Shown here one piece after another: positions 7,381 through 15,294 of a stretch of DNA of 64,000 nt (position 1 is the first letter of the stretch; each line of letters starts with the position of its first letter). Source of the DNA: Nocardioides albidus (GTDB lineage Bacteria > Actinomycetota > Actinomycetes > Propionibacteriales > Nocardioidaceae); NCBI RefSeq assembly GCF_006335005.1, contig NZ_VDMP01000024.1, positions 413,549 to 477,548 of the forward strand. Reading direction: 5' to 3'. The notes beneath the pieces were generated by a model. That model ran no database searches. It was given only the letters and a program-made list of their open reading frames with translations, and was not told where the DNA came from. Position numbers and translations under genes: made by a program.

Positions 7381-8397
7381 ATGCGCGCCACCACCATCCA
7401 CGGCACCCGTGACATCCGCGTCGAGGAGGTCCCCGACCCCACGCTCCGGCGGCCCACCGACGCCATCGTCAAGATCACCGCGGGCTGTGTCTGCGGCTCC
7501 GACCTGTGGCCCTACCGGGGCGAGAACCCGATCCGGGAGGGGGCCACCATCGGCCACGAGTGCATCGGCGTCGTGGAGGAGGTCGGCGCCGAGGTCCGTG
7601 ACGTGCGCGTCGGAGACTTCGTGGTCGTCCCGTTCTGCCACTGCGACAACACCTGCGCGCACTGCCGCAACGGGGCGCAGTCGGTGTGCTCCAACCTCGG
7701 CTTCACCCTGAGCGGGCAGGCGGAGTACGCCCGGGTCACCCAGGCCGACGGCACCCTGGTGACCACCGGCGGCGTCCCCGACGACGACCTGGTGCCCTCG
7801 CTCCTCGCCCTCTCGGACGTGATGCCCACCGGGTGGCATGCCGCGGTCTCGGCCGGCGTGAAGGAGGGCGACACGGTCGTGGTCGTCGGCGACGGCGCGG
7901 TCGGCCTGTGCGGCGTGCTCGCGGCCTCCGTGCTGGGAGCCGAGCGGATCGTCGCCCTGTCCCGCCACGAGCCCCGCCAGGCCGTCGCCCGTGCCTTCGG
8001 CGCGACCCACGTGATCGCGGCCCGGGGCGAGGCGGCCGTCGCCGAGGTGCGCGAGCTCACCGACGGCGTGGGCGTCGACGCGACCCTCGAGTGCGTCGGG
8101 ACCGACGAGGCGATGACGACCGCGATCGCCGTGACCCGACCCGGCGGCGGCGTCGGCTTCGTCGGCGCGCCGCACGGCGTCGAGCTGTCCGCCCGCAGCC
8201 TGTTCGACAAGAACGTCGGCGTCCGCGGAGGCATGGCGCCGGTACGCCGCTACCTGCCCGAGCTCCTCCCGATGGTCCTCGACCGCCGGATCGACCCCGG
8301 CCGGGTCTTCGACCTGACCCTCCCGCTCGAGCAGTCGCCCGAGGGCTACCGCGCCATGGACGAGCGGCGGGCGATCAAGGTCCTGCTGCAGCCGTGA
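7381..8397 (+). CDS. Zinc-dependent alcohol dehydrogenase family protein
   Basis: Medium-chain dehydrogenase of 338 residues. The GroES-like N-terminal domain carries catalytic zinc ligands Cys38 (CGSD) and His59-Glu60 (GHE). A structural zinc lobe has cysteines at 86, 88, 92, 95 and 103, the last three with the usual C-x2-C-x7-C spacing. The Rossmann fold begins at about residue 167 (VVVVGDGAVGLCG) and has Ser after the second strand (ALSRHE), which suggests NADP use but does not prove it. It resembles proteins annotated as IMP/glutathione-independent formaldehyde-type or general Zn alcohol dehydrogenases; substrate unknown. Divergent from the HTH-MurA gene. Confidence 0.85.
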   Translation: MRATTIHGTRDIRVEEVPDPTLRRPTDAIVKITAGCVCGSDLWPYRGENPIREGATIGHECIGVVEEVGAEVRDVRVGDFVVVPFCHCDNTCAHCRNGAQSVCSNLGFTLSGQAEYARVTQADGTLVTTGGVPDDDLVPSLLALSDVMPTGWHAAVSAGVKEGDTVVVVGDGAVGLCGVLAASVLGAERIVALSRHEPRQAVARAFGATHVIAARGEAAVAEVRELTDGVGVDATLECVGTDEAMTTAIAVTRPGGGVGFVGAPHGVELSARSLFDKNVGVRGGMAPVRRYLPELLPMVLDRRIDPGRVFDLTLPLEQSPEGYRAMDERRAIKVLLQP

Positions 8398-8440
8398 ATC
8401 CGGATGCGGACCGTCGGTGCCGCCGCCTAACGTCACGACC

Positions 8441-9244
8441 ATGACGCGACTCGAGCATTCGACGTACCTCGACCACCTCCGCGCCGAGTCGGCGCGCTTC
8501 CTCGCCGTCCTGGAGGGCTGCGACCCGGAGGCGAGGGTGCCGTCGTGCCCCGACTGGGACGCCGCCGACCTGCTGTGGCACCTCGGCGAGGTGCAGCACT
8601 TCTGGGAGCACGTGGTGCGCACCCGGCCCGAGCCGCCCGAGAGCTACGAGGAGCCGGAGCGACCGTCGTCCTTCGACGGACTCGTCGCGTTCTTCCGCGC
8701 CACCCACGAGACCTTCATCGGCCAGTTCGAGAAGGCCGACCCGACGGACCCGGCATGGTTCTGGTCGGGTAACCCCGCCCACCAGAACATCGCCCACCTC
8801 GCGCGCCGCCAGGCGCACGAGGCGCTCATCCACCGCCGCGACGCGGAGCTGGCGGCCGGGCAGGTCACCGATCTGCCCGCGGCGCTGGCCGCCGACGGCG
8901 TCGACGAGATCCTCGACGTGATGTACGGCGGACTGCCGCCGTGGGGCCGCTTCGAGCCGCGTGAGCAGTACGCCGAGTTCCGCGCCACCGACACCGGCTC
9001 GTCGGTGTGGGTCCAGCTCGGCACCTTCTCCGGCACGACGCCCGAGGGTGTGGAGCGCAGCGGGGAGCCCGACCAGCACGTCGTCGCCGACCCCGGCGTC
9101 CCGGCCGACCTCGTGGTCACCGGGACGGCGAGCGACCTCGACGCGTGGCTGTGGCACCGCGCCGGCGACGAGCGGATCTCCATCACCGGCGACGACGCCG
9201 TCCGCACGCAGGTCGCGGCCGTCCTCGGTCAGTCGATCGACTGA
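8441..9244 (+). CDS. Maleylpyruvate isomerase family, mycothiol-dependent-type protein
   Basis: DinB/MDMPI-fold protein of 267 residues. The N-terminal metal-binding four-helix bundle shows VPSCPDWDAADLLWHLGEVQHFW with His47 and later QAHEALIHRRDAE, the usual metal-ligand histidines. A smaller C-terminal alpha/beta domain follows (about 170-267). Such proteins use mycothiol as cofactor in maleylpyruvate isomerisation, but most members have unknown thiol-transfer substrates, and no gentisate pathway genes are nearby. The second ATG (8441) is chosen over the one eight codons earlier because conserved sequence starts there. Convergent with the next gene. Confidence 0.82.
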   Translation: MTRLEHSTYLDHLRAESARFLAVLEGCDPEARVPSCPDWDAADLLWHLGEVQHFWEHVVRTRPEPPESYEEPERPSSFDGLVAFFRATHETFIGQFEKADPTDPAWFWSGNPAHQNIAHLARRQAHEALIHRRDAELAAGQVTDLPAALAADGVDEILDVMYGGLPPWGRFEPREQYAEFRATDTGSSVWVQLGTFSGTTPEGVERSGEPDQHVVADPGVPADLVVTGTASDLDAWLWHRAGDERISITGDDAVRTQVAAVLGQSID

Positions 9245-9289
9245 GGCTGAGTCCACACCGATTCAGCTCGGATTCAGGGTCACGCCCGC

Positions 9290-9685
9290 TCAGACGGAGG
9301 CGAGGATCGCCAGCACGGGCAAGCCGATCGCCACCAGGAGCACAGCGGCCAGGAGCAGCACGAACGCCACCACTCCGGGCACCTTCTGCTTGGTGGGGCC
9401 CATCGCGCCCTTCAGGAACGTCAGCACCGGCGCGGCGTAGAACACGTCGACGGTCTGACCCGGCGCCAGCCGGACCTGCTGGCTCGCCTGCCCGTAGCGC
9501 CAGATCCACTGCGCGTGGGCGGAGACGGTGTGCACGCCGGGCGGCATCGGGATGATGTTCGGGCCGAACTGGACCGGCACGGGGTAGCCGTTGACCTGCA
9601 CGCCGGGCGTGATCATCGTGAGCATCCGGTTGCCCTGGACGGTGACCCTCAGATAGCCCGGCGGCGGTGGTGGCGGTGACGTCAT
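9290..9685 (-). CDS. Small tail-anchored membrane protein of unknown function
   Basis: I do not recognise a named family. The 131 residues start with a proline run (MTSPPPPPPGYLRV), continue with a beta-rich domain (about 10-85) reminiscent of PEGA-like surface modules (VNGYPVPVQFGPNIIPMPPGVHTV), and end in a hydrophobic helix (about 105-128). That topology predicts a tail-anchored protein with a cytoplasmic N-terminus. The start overlaps the upstream hydrolase stop as ATGA, so both genes are probably coexpressed. Confidence 0.7.
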   Translation of the reverse strand: MTSPPPPPPGYLRVTVQGNRMLTMITPGVQVNGYPVPVQFGPNIIPMPPGVHTVSAHAQWIWRYGQASQQVRLAPGQTVDVFYAAPVLTFLKGAMGPTKQKVPGVVAFVLLLAAVLLVAIGLPVLAILASV

Positions 9686-10503
9686 GACGCCGACCCTAGA
9701 AGGTCGAGCAGGGCCGGCCAGGCGGCCGCTCCGAGCCGGCGGTCCGCCCGCTCGGTGCCCCCTCGGCGCAGCTGCAGGCCGCCGTCGACGACGTCCTCGC
9801 CGGGAAGGACCGCCCGGTGGCCGGCCTCGGCGTCCGCGACCAGGGCGGTGCCGCGCCCGTGGCGGGCGCGGCGCAGCACGATCTCCTCGGCCTGCTCGCG
9901 CGCCGGCCACACCTGGTCGTCCTCGCCCGCGACGAGCAGCACCTCGGGGACCCGTTCGACCGGCAGGGCCGCCGCCGCGACGGCGTCGGGGTCCGCGGCG
10001 CGGGAGCGGGCGTACAGGTCGCGATAGGCGGGCGGGTCCGTCGGCGGCTGCCAGGGGACGTAGCGGACGAAGGGCACCGGGACCCCGTCGAGGGTCCAGT
10101 GGGAGGTCTGCCTTCCCTCGTCGGTGACCCCGGCCCACACGAGGTCGGTCGGCGCGAAGGCGGCGACCGCGTCGACCGGCGCGTCGGTCAGCGTCGCCGT
10201 CGCGAGAGCGGCCTCGGCGCCGAAGGACAGCCCGACGAGCACCACCCGGTCACAGGTCTCGGCCAGCGACTCGGCCCGCGCCGCGAAGGTCTCGAGGGGC
10301 ACCTCCCACGGCCCGGCCGGCTGGTCGGGACCGCCGAACCACCGGATCGACTCGGCGAGCACACCGCGCTCGGCCAGCAGGCGAGTCCGCTGCTCCTCGA
10401 TCCGGCCGCTCGAGCCGCTGAGGACGAGGGCTCCGCAGCCGGTCGGCGAGTCCGGCTCCCACCGGACCCCGACGGGTGCGGACAGCTCGATCCGGCGGGC
10501 CAT
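9682..10503 (-). CDS. Alpha/beta hydrolase (acyl-CoA thioesterase-like)
   Basis: Alpha/beta hydrolase fold protein of 273 residues. The nucleophile elbow is GLSFGAE with Ser93. Asp in LLVAGEDDQVW and His in DAEAGHRAVLPG complete a plausible triad. The layout (short N-terminal domain, PGAG-like SGSSG near 30, thioesterase core) resembles the C-terminal domain of BAAT/acyl-CoA thioesterases and dienelactone-hydrolase relatives. No signal peptide; cytoplasmic. Substrate unknown. It is upstream of, and overlaps by 4 bp, the small tail-anchored protein gene. Confidence 0.78.
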   Translation of the reverse strand: MARRIELSAPVGVRWEPDSPTGCGALVLSGSSGRIEEQRTRLLAERGVLAESIRWFGGPDQPAGPWEVPLETFAARAESLAETCDRVVLVGLSFGAEAALATATLTDAPVDAVAAFAPTDLVWAGVTDEGRQTSHWTLDGVPVPFVRYVPWQPPTDPPAYRDLYARSRAADPDAVAAAALPVERVPEVLLVAGEDDQVWPAREQAEEIVLRRARHGRGTALVADAEAGHRAVLPGEDVVDGGLQLRRGGTERADRRLGAAAWPALLDLLGSAS

Positions 10504-10539
10504 CTCCTCAACTTAGCGCCCGTTTGCCAAGATGGCACC

Positions 10540-11064
10540 GTGACCGATCCGTCCACGCCGGGCATCGATCCCGAGCGCCTGCGCACCCTCGCGCTGCTCC
10601 GCCGGGTGCGGGACCGGATCGACCGCGAATACGCGCGCCCCCTCGACGTCGAGGCCCTCGCCCGCGACGTCCACATGTCGGCCGGGCACCTGAGCCGGGA
10701 GTTCAAGAGGGCCTACGGCGAGCCGCCGTACTCCTACCTGATGACCCGGCGGATCGAGCGCGCGATGGCGCTCCTGCGCCGCGGCGACCTCAGCGTCACC
10801 GACGTGTGCTTCGAGGTCGGGTTCTCCTCCCTCGGCACCTTCAGCACCCGGTTCACCGAGCTGGTCGGGGTGCCGCCGAGCGCCTACCGCGACGACATGC
10901 CGGAGCCCGCCGACGGGGTGGCCGAGCCACCGTCGTGCGTGACGAAGAAGGCCACCCGGCCGGTCCGGCGCGGCGGTGCGCAGACCAGTCCGGACGTCCG
11001 GACGGGCGAGGGGGCATCGGTCAGGAATCGAGAAGCACCCCGCTTCCAGGCGCCACTAGCGTGA
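10540..11064 (+). CDS. AraC family transcriptional regulator
   Basis: DNA-binding regulator of 174 residues. Two AraC-type helix-turn-helix motifs span about residues 20-115 (LDVEALARDVHMSAGHLSREFK and ITDVCFEVGFSSLGTFSTRF-like region with FEVGFSS). No effector domain precedes them, and about 55 disordered residues follow. GTG at 10540 is the only sensible start before the conserved part; the frame is open far upstream but there it only mirrors the hydrolase gene. It precedes a VOC protein gene by 5 bp; this regulator/glyoxalase pairing suggests control of that gene. Confidence 0.85.
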   Translation: MTDPSTPGIDPERLRTLALLRRVRDRIDREYARPLDVEALARDVHMSAGHLSREFKRAYGEPPYSYLMTRRIERAMALLRRGDLSVTDVCFEVGFSSLGTFSTRFTELVGVPPSAYRDDMPEPADGVAEPPSCVTKKATRPVRRGGAQTSPDVRTGEGASVRNREAPRFQAPLA

Positions 11065-11069
11065 GCGCC

Positions 11070-11480
11070 ATGGACATCAGCATTCAGCACAGCTTCCTCC
11101 CGCAGACCGACCCGGAGGCCTCGCTGGCCTTCTACCGCGACGTCCTCGGCTTCGAGATCCTCAACGACGTGGGCTACGGCGACATGCGGTGGATCACCGT
11201 CGCGCCGAAGGGCCGGCCCTCGCCGTCCGTCGTGCTCTGCCCGCCGGCCGCGGATCCCGGAATCACCGAGGACGAGAAGCGCACCATCGTCGAGATGATG
11301 GCCAAGGGCACCTACGCCACGCTCGTGCTCAGCACGCCCGACCTCGACGCCACCTTCGAGCGGATCCAGGCCACGGGCGCCGAGGTCATCCAGGAGCCGA
11401 TCGACCAGCCGTACGGCGTGCGCGACTGCGCCTTCCGCGACCCGGCGGGCAACCACATCCGCATCAACCAGGCGGCCTAG
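11070..11480 (+). CDS. VOC (glyoxalase/bleomycin resistance) family protein
   Basis: Single-module vicinal oxygen chelate protein of 136 residues with paired beta-alpha-beta-beta-beta units: DPEASLAFYRDVLGFE at the start, and FRDPAGNHIRINQ at the end carrying the usual terminal metal-ligand region. It might be a dioxygenase, glyoxalase-like or antibiotic-binding protein; nothing in the sequence decides. The gene starts 5 bp after the AraC-type regulator and probably shares its transcript. Confidence 0.82.
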   Translation: MDISIQHSFLPQTDPEASLAFYRDVLGFEILNDVGYGDMRWITVAPKGRPSPSVVLCPPAADPGITEDEKRTIVEMMAKGTYATLVLSTPDLDATFERIQATGAEVIQEPIDQPYGVRDCAFRDPAGNHIRINQAA

Positions 11481-11590
11481 GACCCCTGGTCCGCGCGCCG
11501 ACCATCTCCGGTCCCGCTGGCCGGGAGCCGCAGGCGCCGCCCGGCTCCCGTCGCGGCATGCTCGCCCTCCGACCGACGCGAGGAGCGAGC

Positions 11591-12067
11591 ATGCACGACC
11601 CGCAGTCCGCCGACCGGTGGGCGGTGATGGACCTGCGCCACCGCTACATGCGCAGCGTCGACCTGCGTGACTGGGACGCCCTCGCTGCGACCCTCGCGCC
11701 GGAGATGGTGGCGCGCTATCGCCCCGACCTGGTGACCGATGGCGCCGACACACTGGTCGCCGAGCTGCGCGCCCGCCTCACCGACGAGCGGATCACCGTG
11801 CACCAGCTAGGCAACCCCAGCATCGACGTCGACGGCGATGTGGCGACCGGGGTCTGGACGGTGTCGGACCGCACCGTGTGCACCGATGTCGGGTACGTCG
11901 TCGAGGGCGCCTCGCTGTCGACCGACCGCTATCGCCGCGATCCCGAGCGGGGCTGGTTGATCACGGAGATCTCCTACCGGCGCTTCTGCGAGACCTCGGT
12001 GTCGCTCGCCGACCTGCCCGGATTCCGGGTGCTCGCGACCCCGGCGACCGGGCTCGCCCTCAGCTGA
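11591..12067 (+). CDS. Nuclear transport factor 2-like (SnoaL) protein
   Basis: NTF2-like alpha+beta barrel protein of 158 residues. The helix AVMDLRHRYMRSVDLRDWDALAATLAPE followed by four predicted strands ending in WLITEISYRR is characteristic. Members act as isomerases, dehydratases, hydrolases or simple ligand binders; no catalytic residue pattern is clear here. The ATG has GGAGCGAGC just upstream. The 3' end overlaps the convergent sulfotransferase gene by 8 bp. Confidence 0.75.
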   Translation: MHDPQSADRWAVMDLRHRYMRSVDLRDWDALAATLAPEMVARYRPDLVTDGADTLVAELRARLTDERITVHQLGNPSIDVDGDVATGVWTVSDRTVCTDVGYVVEGASLSTDRYRRDPERGWLITEISYRRFCETSVSLADLPGFRVLATPATGLALS

Positions 12068-13211
12068 GGGCGAGCTCCGGGAAGGCTGTCAGGTAGCGGT
12101 CGAACCGCTCGGTGACCTCGCCGGCACTCAGGCCGAACTCCTCGAGGGAGTAGGCGTGGTCCGGCCGCCGGTCGCCGCGCTTGCTGACGTCGTCGGCCGC
12201 GGTCACCCGAGCGCGAGCCTCGTCGTCGAACGACAGCCCGAAGGCGTCGTACAGGCGCGCGACGGTGCCGACCGGGTCGGCGACGAACTCGTCGTAGCGC
12301 ACGTCGGCGAACTGGGCCGGGTCGTACGTCGCGCGCGCGTCGAGGAAGCGGTCGCTGGCGGTGCCCCACAGGTCGAGGCTGTCGCGCCCGACGGTGGCGG
12401 CCTCGAAGACGGTGGAGTTGCCGGCCGACGCCTTGGACGTGAGGCTGCTGACCGACGCGACGACGCTGCGCGGGTCGCGGTGGGTCTGCACGACGAGCGC
12501 GTCGGGGTAGGCCGCCATCAGCGCGTCGAGCGAGAAGAGGTGGCCGGGGTTCTTGAGGATCCAGCGCCGCTCAGGGCTGGTCATGCCGATCAGCTGCAGG
12601 ATCCGGCGGTGGCGCCGGTAGGTTCCGCTCAGGTCCTGCTCGCCCAGCCAGGAGGTGTACGACGGCAGGTGGGCCACGCTCGGGAAGGCGAGCGAGCGCA
12701 TCGACTGGTGCTCCAGCCACCAGCACTCCTCGACCACGTCGGCGGCCATGAAGTGCATGCCCTTGAGTCCGGGCACGGCGGCGTTGCGGCGGTCGATCTG
12801 GGCCTGCATGGCCGAGAAGTCGGGGTTGTCCACCCACGCCTCGCGCGGCGGGCGGGGCTGTGGCGCGGCGGCCAGCCAGAGCTGGAGGCCCTGGTGGCGC
12901 GGGTCGGCGCAGAGCAGCCGGTGCAGGGCCGTCGTACCGGAGCGGGGGAGGCCGGTCACGAAGATCGGCCGGGTCACCGGGGTCTCGGCGTGGGCGGGGT
13001 GCTCGCGCCACGCGGCCTCGGTGCGCAGGCGCGCGGCGAGCGCGTTGACCAGCGTCCCCTCGACCTTCGCGCGACCCTGCTCGGTCAGCCCGGCCTCGTC
13101 CCGGTAGCCCTCGAGAAGGGCGTCCAGCCCGTCGACGTATTCCCGGTCGCCGAAGTCGGTCAGTCCGGTGCGGCTCGCGGCGCGCTCGTGCAGCTCGTCG
13201 GCAAGGGTCAT
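12060..13211 (-). CDS. Sulfotransferase family protein
   Basis: Cytosolic PAPS-dependent sulfotransferase fold of 383 residues. The 5'-phosphosulfate loop is at about 86-96 (TGLPRSGTTAL). The 3'-phosphate-binding element QTHRDPRSVVASVSS lies at about 230. The long N-terminal helical region resembles mycobacterial Stf-type and putative glycolipid sulfotransferases. It starts 13 bp after the SDR gene in the order DUF1214-SDR-sulfotransferase, so it is probably in that operon. Acceptor unknown; a hydroxylated lipid or steroid-like compound is a guess from the neighbours. Confidence 0.85.
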   Translation of the reverse strand: MTLADELHERAASRTGLTDFGDREYVDGLDALLEGYRDEAGLTEQGRAKVEGTLVNALAARLRTEAAWREHPAHAETPVTRPIFVTGLPRSGTTALHRLLCADPRHQGLQLWLAAAPQPRPPREAWVDNPDFSAMQAQIDRRNAAVPGLKGMHFMAADVVEECWWLEHQSMRSLAFPSVAHLPSYTSWLGEQDLSGTYRRHRRILQLIGMTSPERRWILKNPGHLFSLDALMAAYPDALVVQTHRDPRSVVASVSSLTSKASAGNSTVFEAATVGRDSLDLWGTASDRFLDARATYDPAQFADVRYDEFVADPVGTVARLYDAFGLSFDDEARARVTAADDVSKRGDRRPDHAYSLEEFGLSAGEVTERFDRYLTAFPELALS

Positions 13212-13224
13212 GGGAGCTCCCGTC

Positions 13225-14043
13225 TCAGTGGTGGGTGGCGCCGGACGTGACGTCCAGGCACTGCCCGGTGATCGCCCGGGCGAGGTCGGAGGCGAGGAAG
13301 ACCGCGGCGTCGGCGATCTCCTCGGGGCGGGGGAGCCGGCGCAGGTCGGTGTCGGCGGCGATCTCGTCGTGGATGACGTCGGGCGTGACGCCGCGCTCCC
13401 GGGCGGCCTTGGCGAAGCTGGCCTCTACCGCGTCGCCCATGATGTAGCCGGGCGCGATGGAGTTGACCCGCACCCCCTGCGGGCCGAGCTCGATGGACAG
13501 CCCGCGGGCGAGGGCGAGCAGACTGGCCTTCGTCATCCGATAGGCGCCGAACCGGGGGAGCCGGTTGCGCACGATCATCGAGTTCACCACGACGACCGAG
13601 CCCTTGCTCTCGACGAGTGCCGGCGCGGCGCGGCGCACCATCTCCAGCGCCATCAGCGGGGACGCGAGCTCCTCGCGGACCCGGTCGAGCCCGCTGTCGA
13701 GCAGGTTCTCGCGGCTGGGTGGGAGGTAGGCGTTGTGCAGCACCGCGTCGAGCCGGCCGAGCTCGGCGACGCCGGTGTCGACGAGGTGGCGGACCGCGGT
13801 CGGGTCGGTCAGGTCCGTCGGTACGACGACGGCGCGGCGCCCGGCCGCGCGGACCTCCGCGGCGACCGCCTCGAGCCGCTCGGCGTTGCGCGAGGCCAGC
13901 ACGACGTCCGCGCCGGCCACGGCGCTGCGGACGGCGAGGGCCTGGCCGAGGCCGGGACCGACGCCGGCGACGAGGACGACCTTGCCGGCGAGCACGCCGG
14001 TGACCGGGTCGGTGACCGGGTCGGTGCTGTTCTGCGTCGTCAC
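13225..14043 (-). CDS. SDR family oxidoreductase
   Basis: Classical short-chain dehydrogenase/reductase of 272 residues. The dinucleotide loop is variant (VAGVGPGLGQA at about 25-35 rather than TGxxxGIG). Ser in VVNSMIV and Tyr-x3-Lys in YRMTK form the catalytic residues, and the C-terminal substrate region ends CLDVTSGATHH. The GTG start overlaps the stop of the DUF1214 gene (GTGA), which defines it. The variant glycine motif is known in SDRs of steroid and lipid metabolism in actinomycetes; substrate here is unknown. Confidence 0.87.
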   Translation of the reverse strand: MTTQNSTDPVTDPVTGVLAGKVVLVAGVGPGLGQALAVRSAVAGADVVLASRNAERLEAVAAEVRAAGRRAVVVPTDLTDPTAVRHLVDTGVAELGRLDAVLHNAYLPPSRENLLDSGLDRVREELASPLMALEMVRRAAPALVESKGSVVVVNSMIVRNRLPRFGAYRMTKASLLALARGLSIELGPQGVRVNSIAPGYIMGDAVEASFAKAARERGVTPDVIHDEIAADTDLRRLPRPEEIADAAVFLASDLARAITGQCLDVTSGATHH

Positions 14044-15236
14044 GACATCATCCGGTCGCCGACCGCCGCCTGGCGCGCGGCGATCCGCCGGGCCCACTGC
14101 GCGGGGGTGACCCGCTGCTGGTCGTGGAAGGGCAGCCGCTGCGCGAGCTCGGCGTACGGGACCACCTCGGTGGTCGGTCCGTCCTCGGCGGTGAGCGGGC
14201 GGTCGACGCGCTGCCAGCGGATCTGGAGGTAGCCCTCGGTCAGGCCGGTGGTCTCCAGCCAGTTGGCCAGGCCGGGGTCCTGCCTGCTCACCACGAACCG
14301 GATCCGGCCGTCCGGATCGACGTGGGCCTGGTCCGCGGTGAGGCTGGTCTGGTGGTTGACGTAGTCGAGCGAGACGTACCACTTCGTGCCGAGCTGCATC
14401 CCCTGGTAGGGCATGCCGGAAGCGGGCACGGTGACGATCAACGCCTGGTCGTCGGCCAGGTCGAAGTGGCCGGCCGAGCTGTACTGGCTGGCCAGCCCGC
14501 CCGGAGTGAGCTTCGGGTCGTACATCGTGTTGACCGGCTGGTCGAGGTAGAACCGCTCGACGAACTCGAGGAAGGTCCGCGCGTAGCCGAGCAGGGTGCG
14601 GCCGGCCCTGGCGTAGCGCGTCTCGACGGTGTCGAGCGTGAGCGGACTGCCCGGGGCGCCGATCCGGTCGGCGCGCTGGACCCGCAGGGTGCCGCCGCGC
14701 TCGGTCGTCCAGTCGCTGAAGGTCTGGCGCACGAGGAGGCGCTGGGCGTCGGGGGAGAGGGTGAAGTAGCCGGGCCCGGCGTCCTCACGGGGCCCGAACC
14801 GGATCTCGAAGCTGCCGTCGTCGGCGATCGGGAAGTCGCGGTCGTCGAAGGCCAGGTGACTCGCCGGAGCGGTGTTGCCGGCGTGGGAGCCGGCGAGCAC
14901 CTGGAAGACCAGGTCGGCGCTGCTGCCGCGGGTGCCGGTGACGACGTACTCGGCGTCGCCGGAGATCTGCGCCGCGAAGTAGAGCGTGTCGGGGTTGTCG
15001 AGGCCCATCTTCGTCCACTGGGCCGACGGGCGGGCGAAGTGCGGGTCCGCCGGGTCGCTGGCCCACGCGCTCGCCAGCGCCACCCGCACCAGACCGGCGA
15101 GGTAGTCGAGCCCCTCGGCGACGTCGCGTTCGGTGCGGACATGGGGCGCAGCCAGCAGCACCTGCTCCGCCTCGCGGATGGCCTCGGTCAGCAGCCCGGG
15201 GCCTGCACTGGTCGTGATCGCGACGTCGTTCGGCAC
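14040..15236 (-). CDS. DUF1214 domain-containing protein
   Basis: Protein of 398 residues whose C-terminal third contains the DUF1214 signature (about 285-345: YQGMQLGTKWYVSLDYVNH). DUF1214 proteins have no agreed function. No signal peptide or membrane helix is seen. GTG start with GAGG immediately upstream. First gene of a three-gene minus-strand operon with an SDR (4-bp overlap) and a sulfotransferase. The set suggests modification of a hydroxylated small molecule, which is an inference. Confidence 0.78.
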   Translation of the reverse strand: MPNDVAITTSAGPGLLTEAIREAEQVLLAAPHVRTERDVAEGLDYLAGLVRVALASAWASDPADPHFARPSAQWTKMGLDNPDTLYFAAQISGDAEYVVTGTRGSSADLVFQVLAGSHAGNTAPASHLAFDDRDFPIADDGSFEIRFGPREDAGPGYFTLSPDAQRLLVRQTFSDWTTERGGTLRVQRADRIGAPGSPLTLDTVETRYARAGRTLLGYARTFLEFVERFYLDQPVNTMYDPKLTPGGLASQYSSAGHFDLADDQALIVTVPASGMPYQGMQLGTKWYVSLDYVNHQTSLTADQAHVDPDGRIRFVVSRQDPGLANWLETTGLTEGYLQIRWQRVDRPLTAEDGPTTEVVPYAELAQRLPFHDQQRVTPAQWARRIAARQAAVGDRMMS

Positions 15237-15294
15237 CCTCCGGAAACTAGGGAGCGGCGCTCGGCCCCCGCGGGGGTGGTCCCGCTCATCGGGA

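Noticed and set aside
4972-8622. Minus-strand open frame of over 1200 codons through HTH-MurA and the dehydrogenase
   Set aside because: Only its last 262 codons (GDPD) have recognisable protein sequence; the rest is out of frame with real genes.
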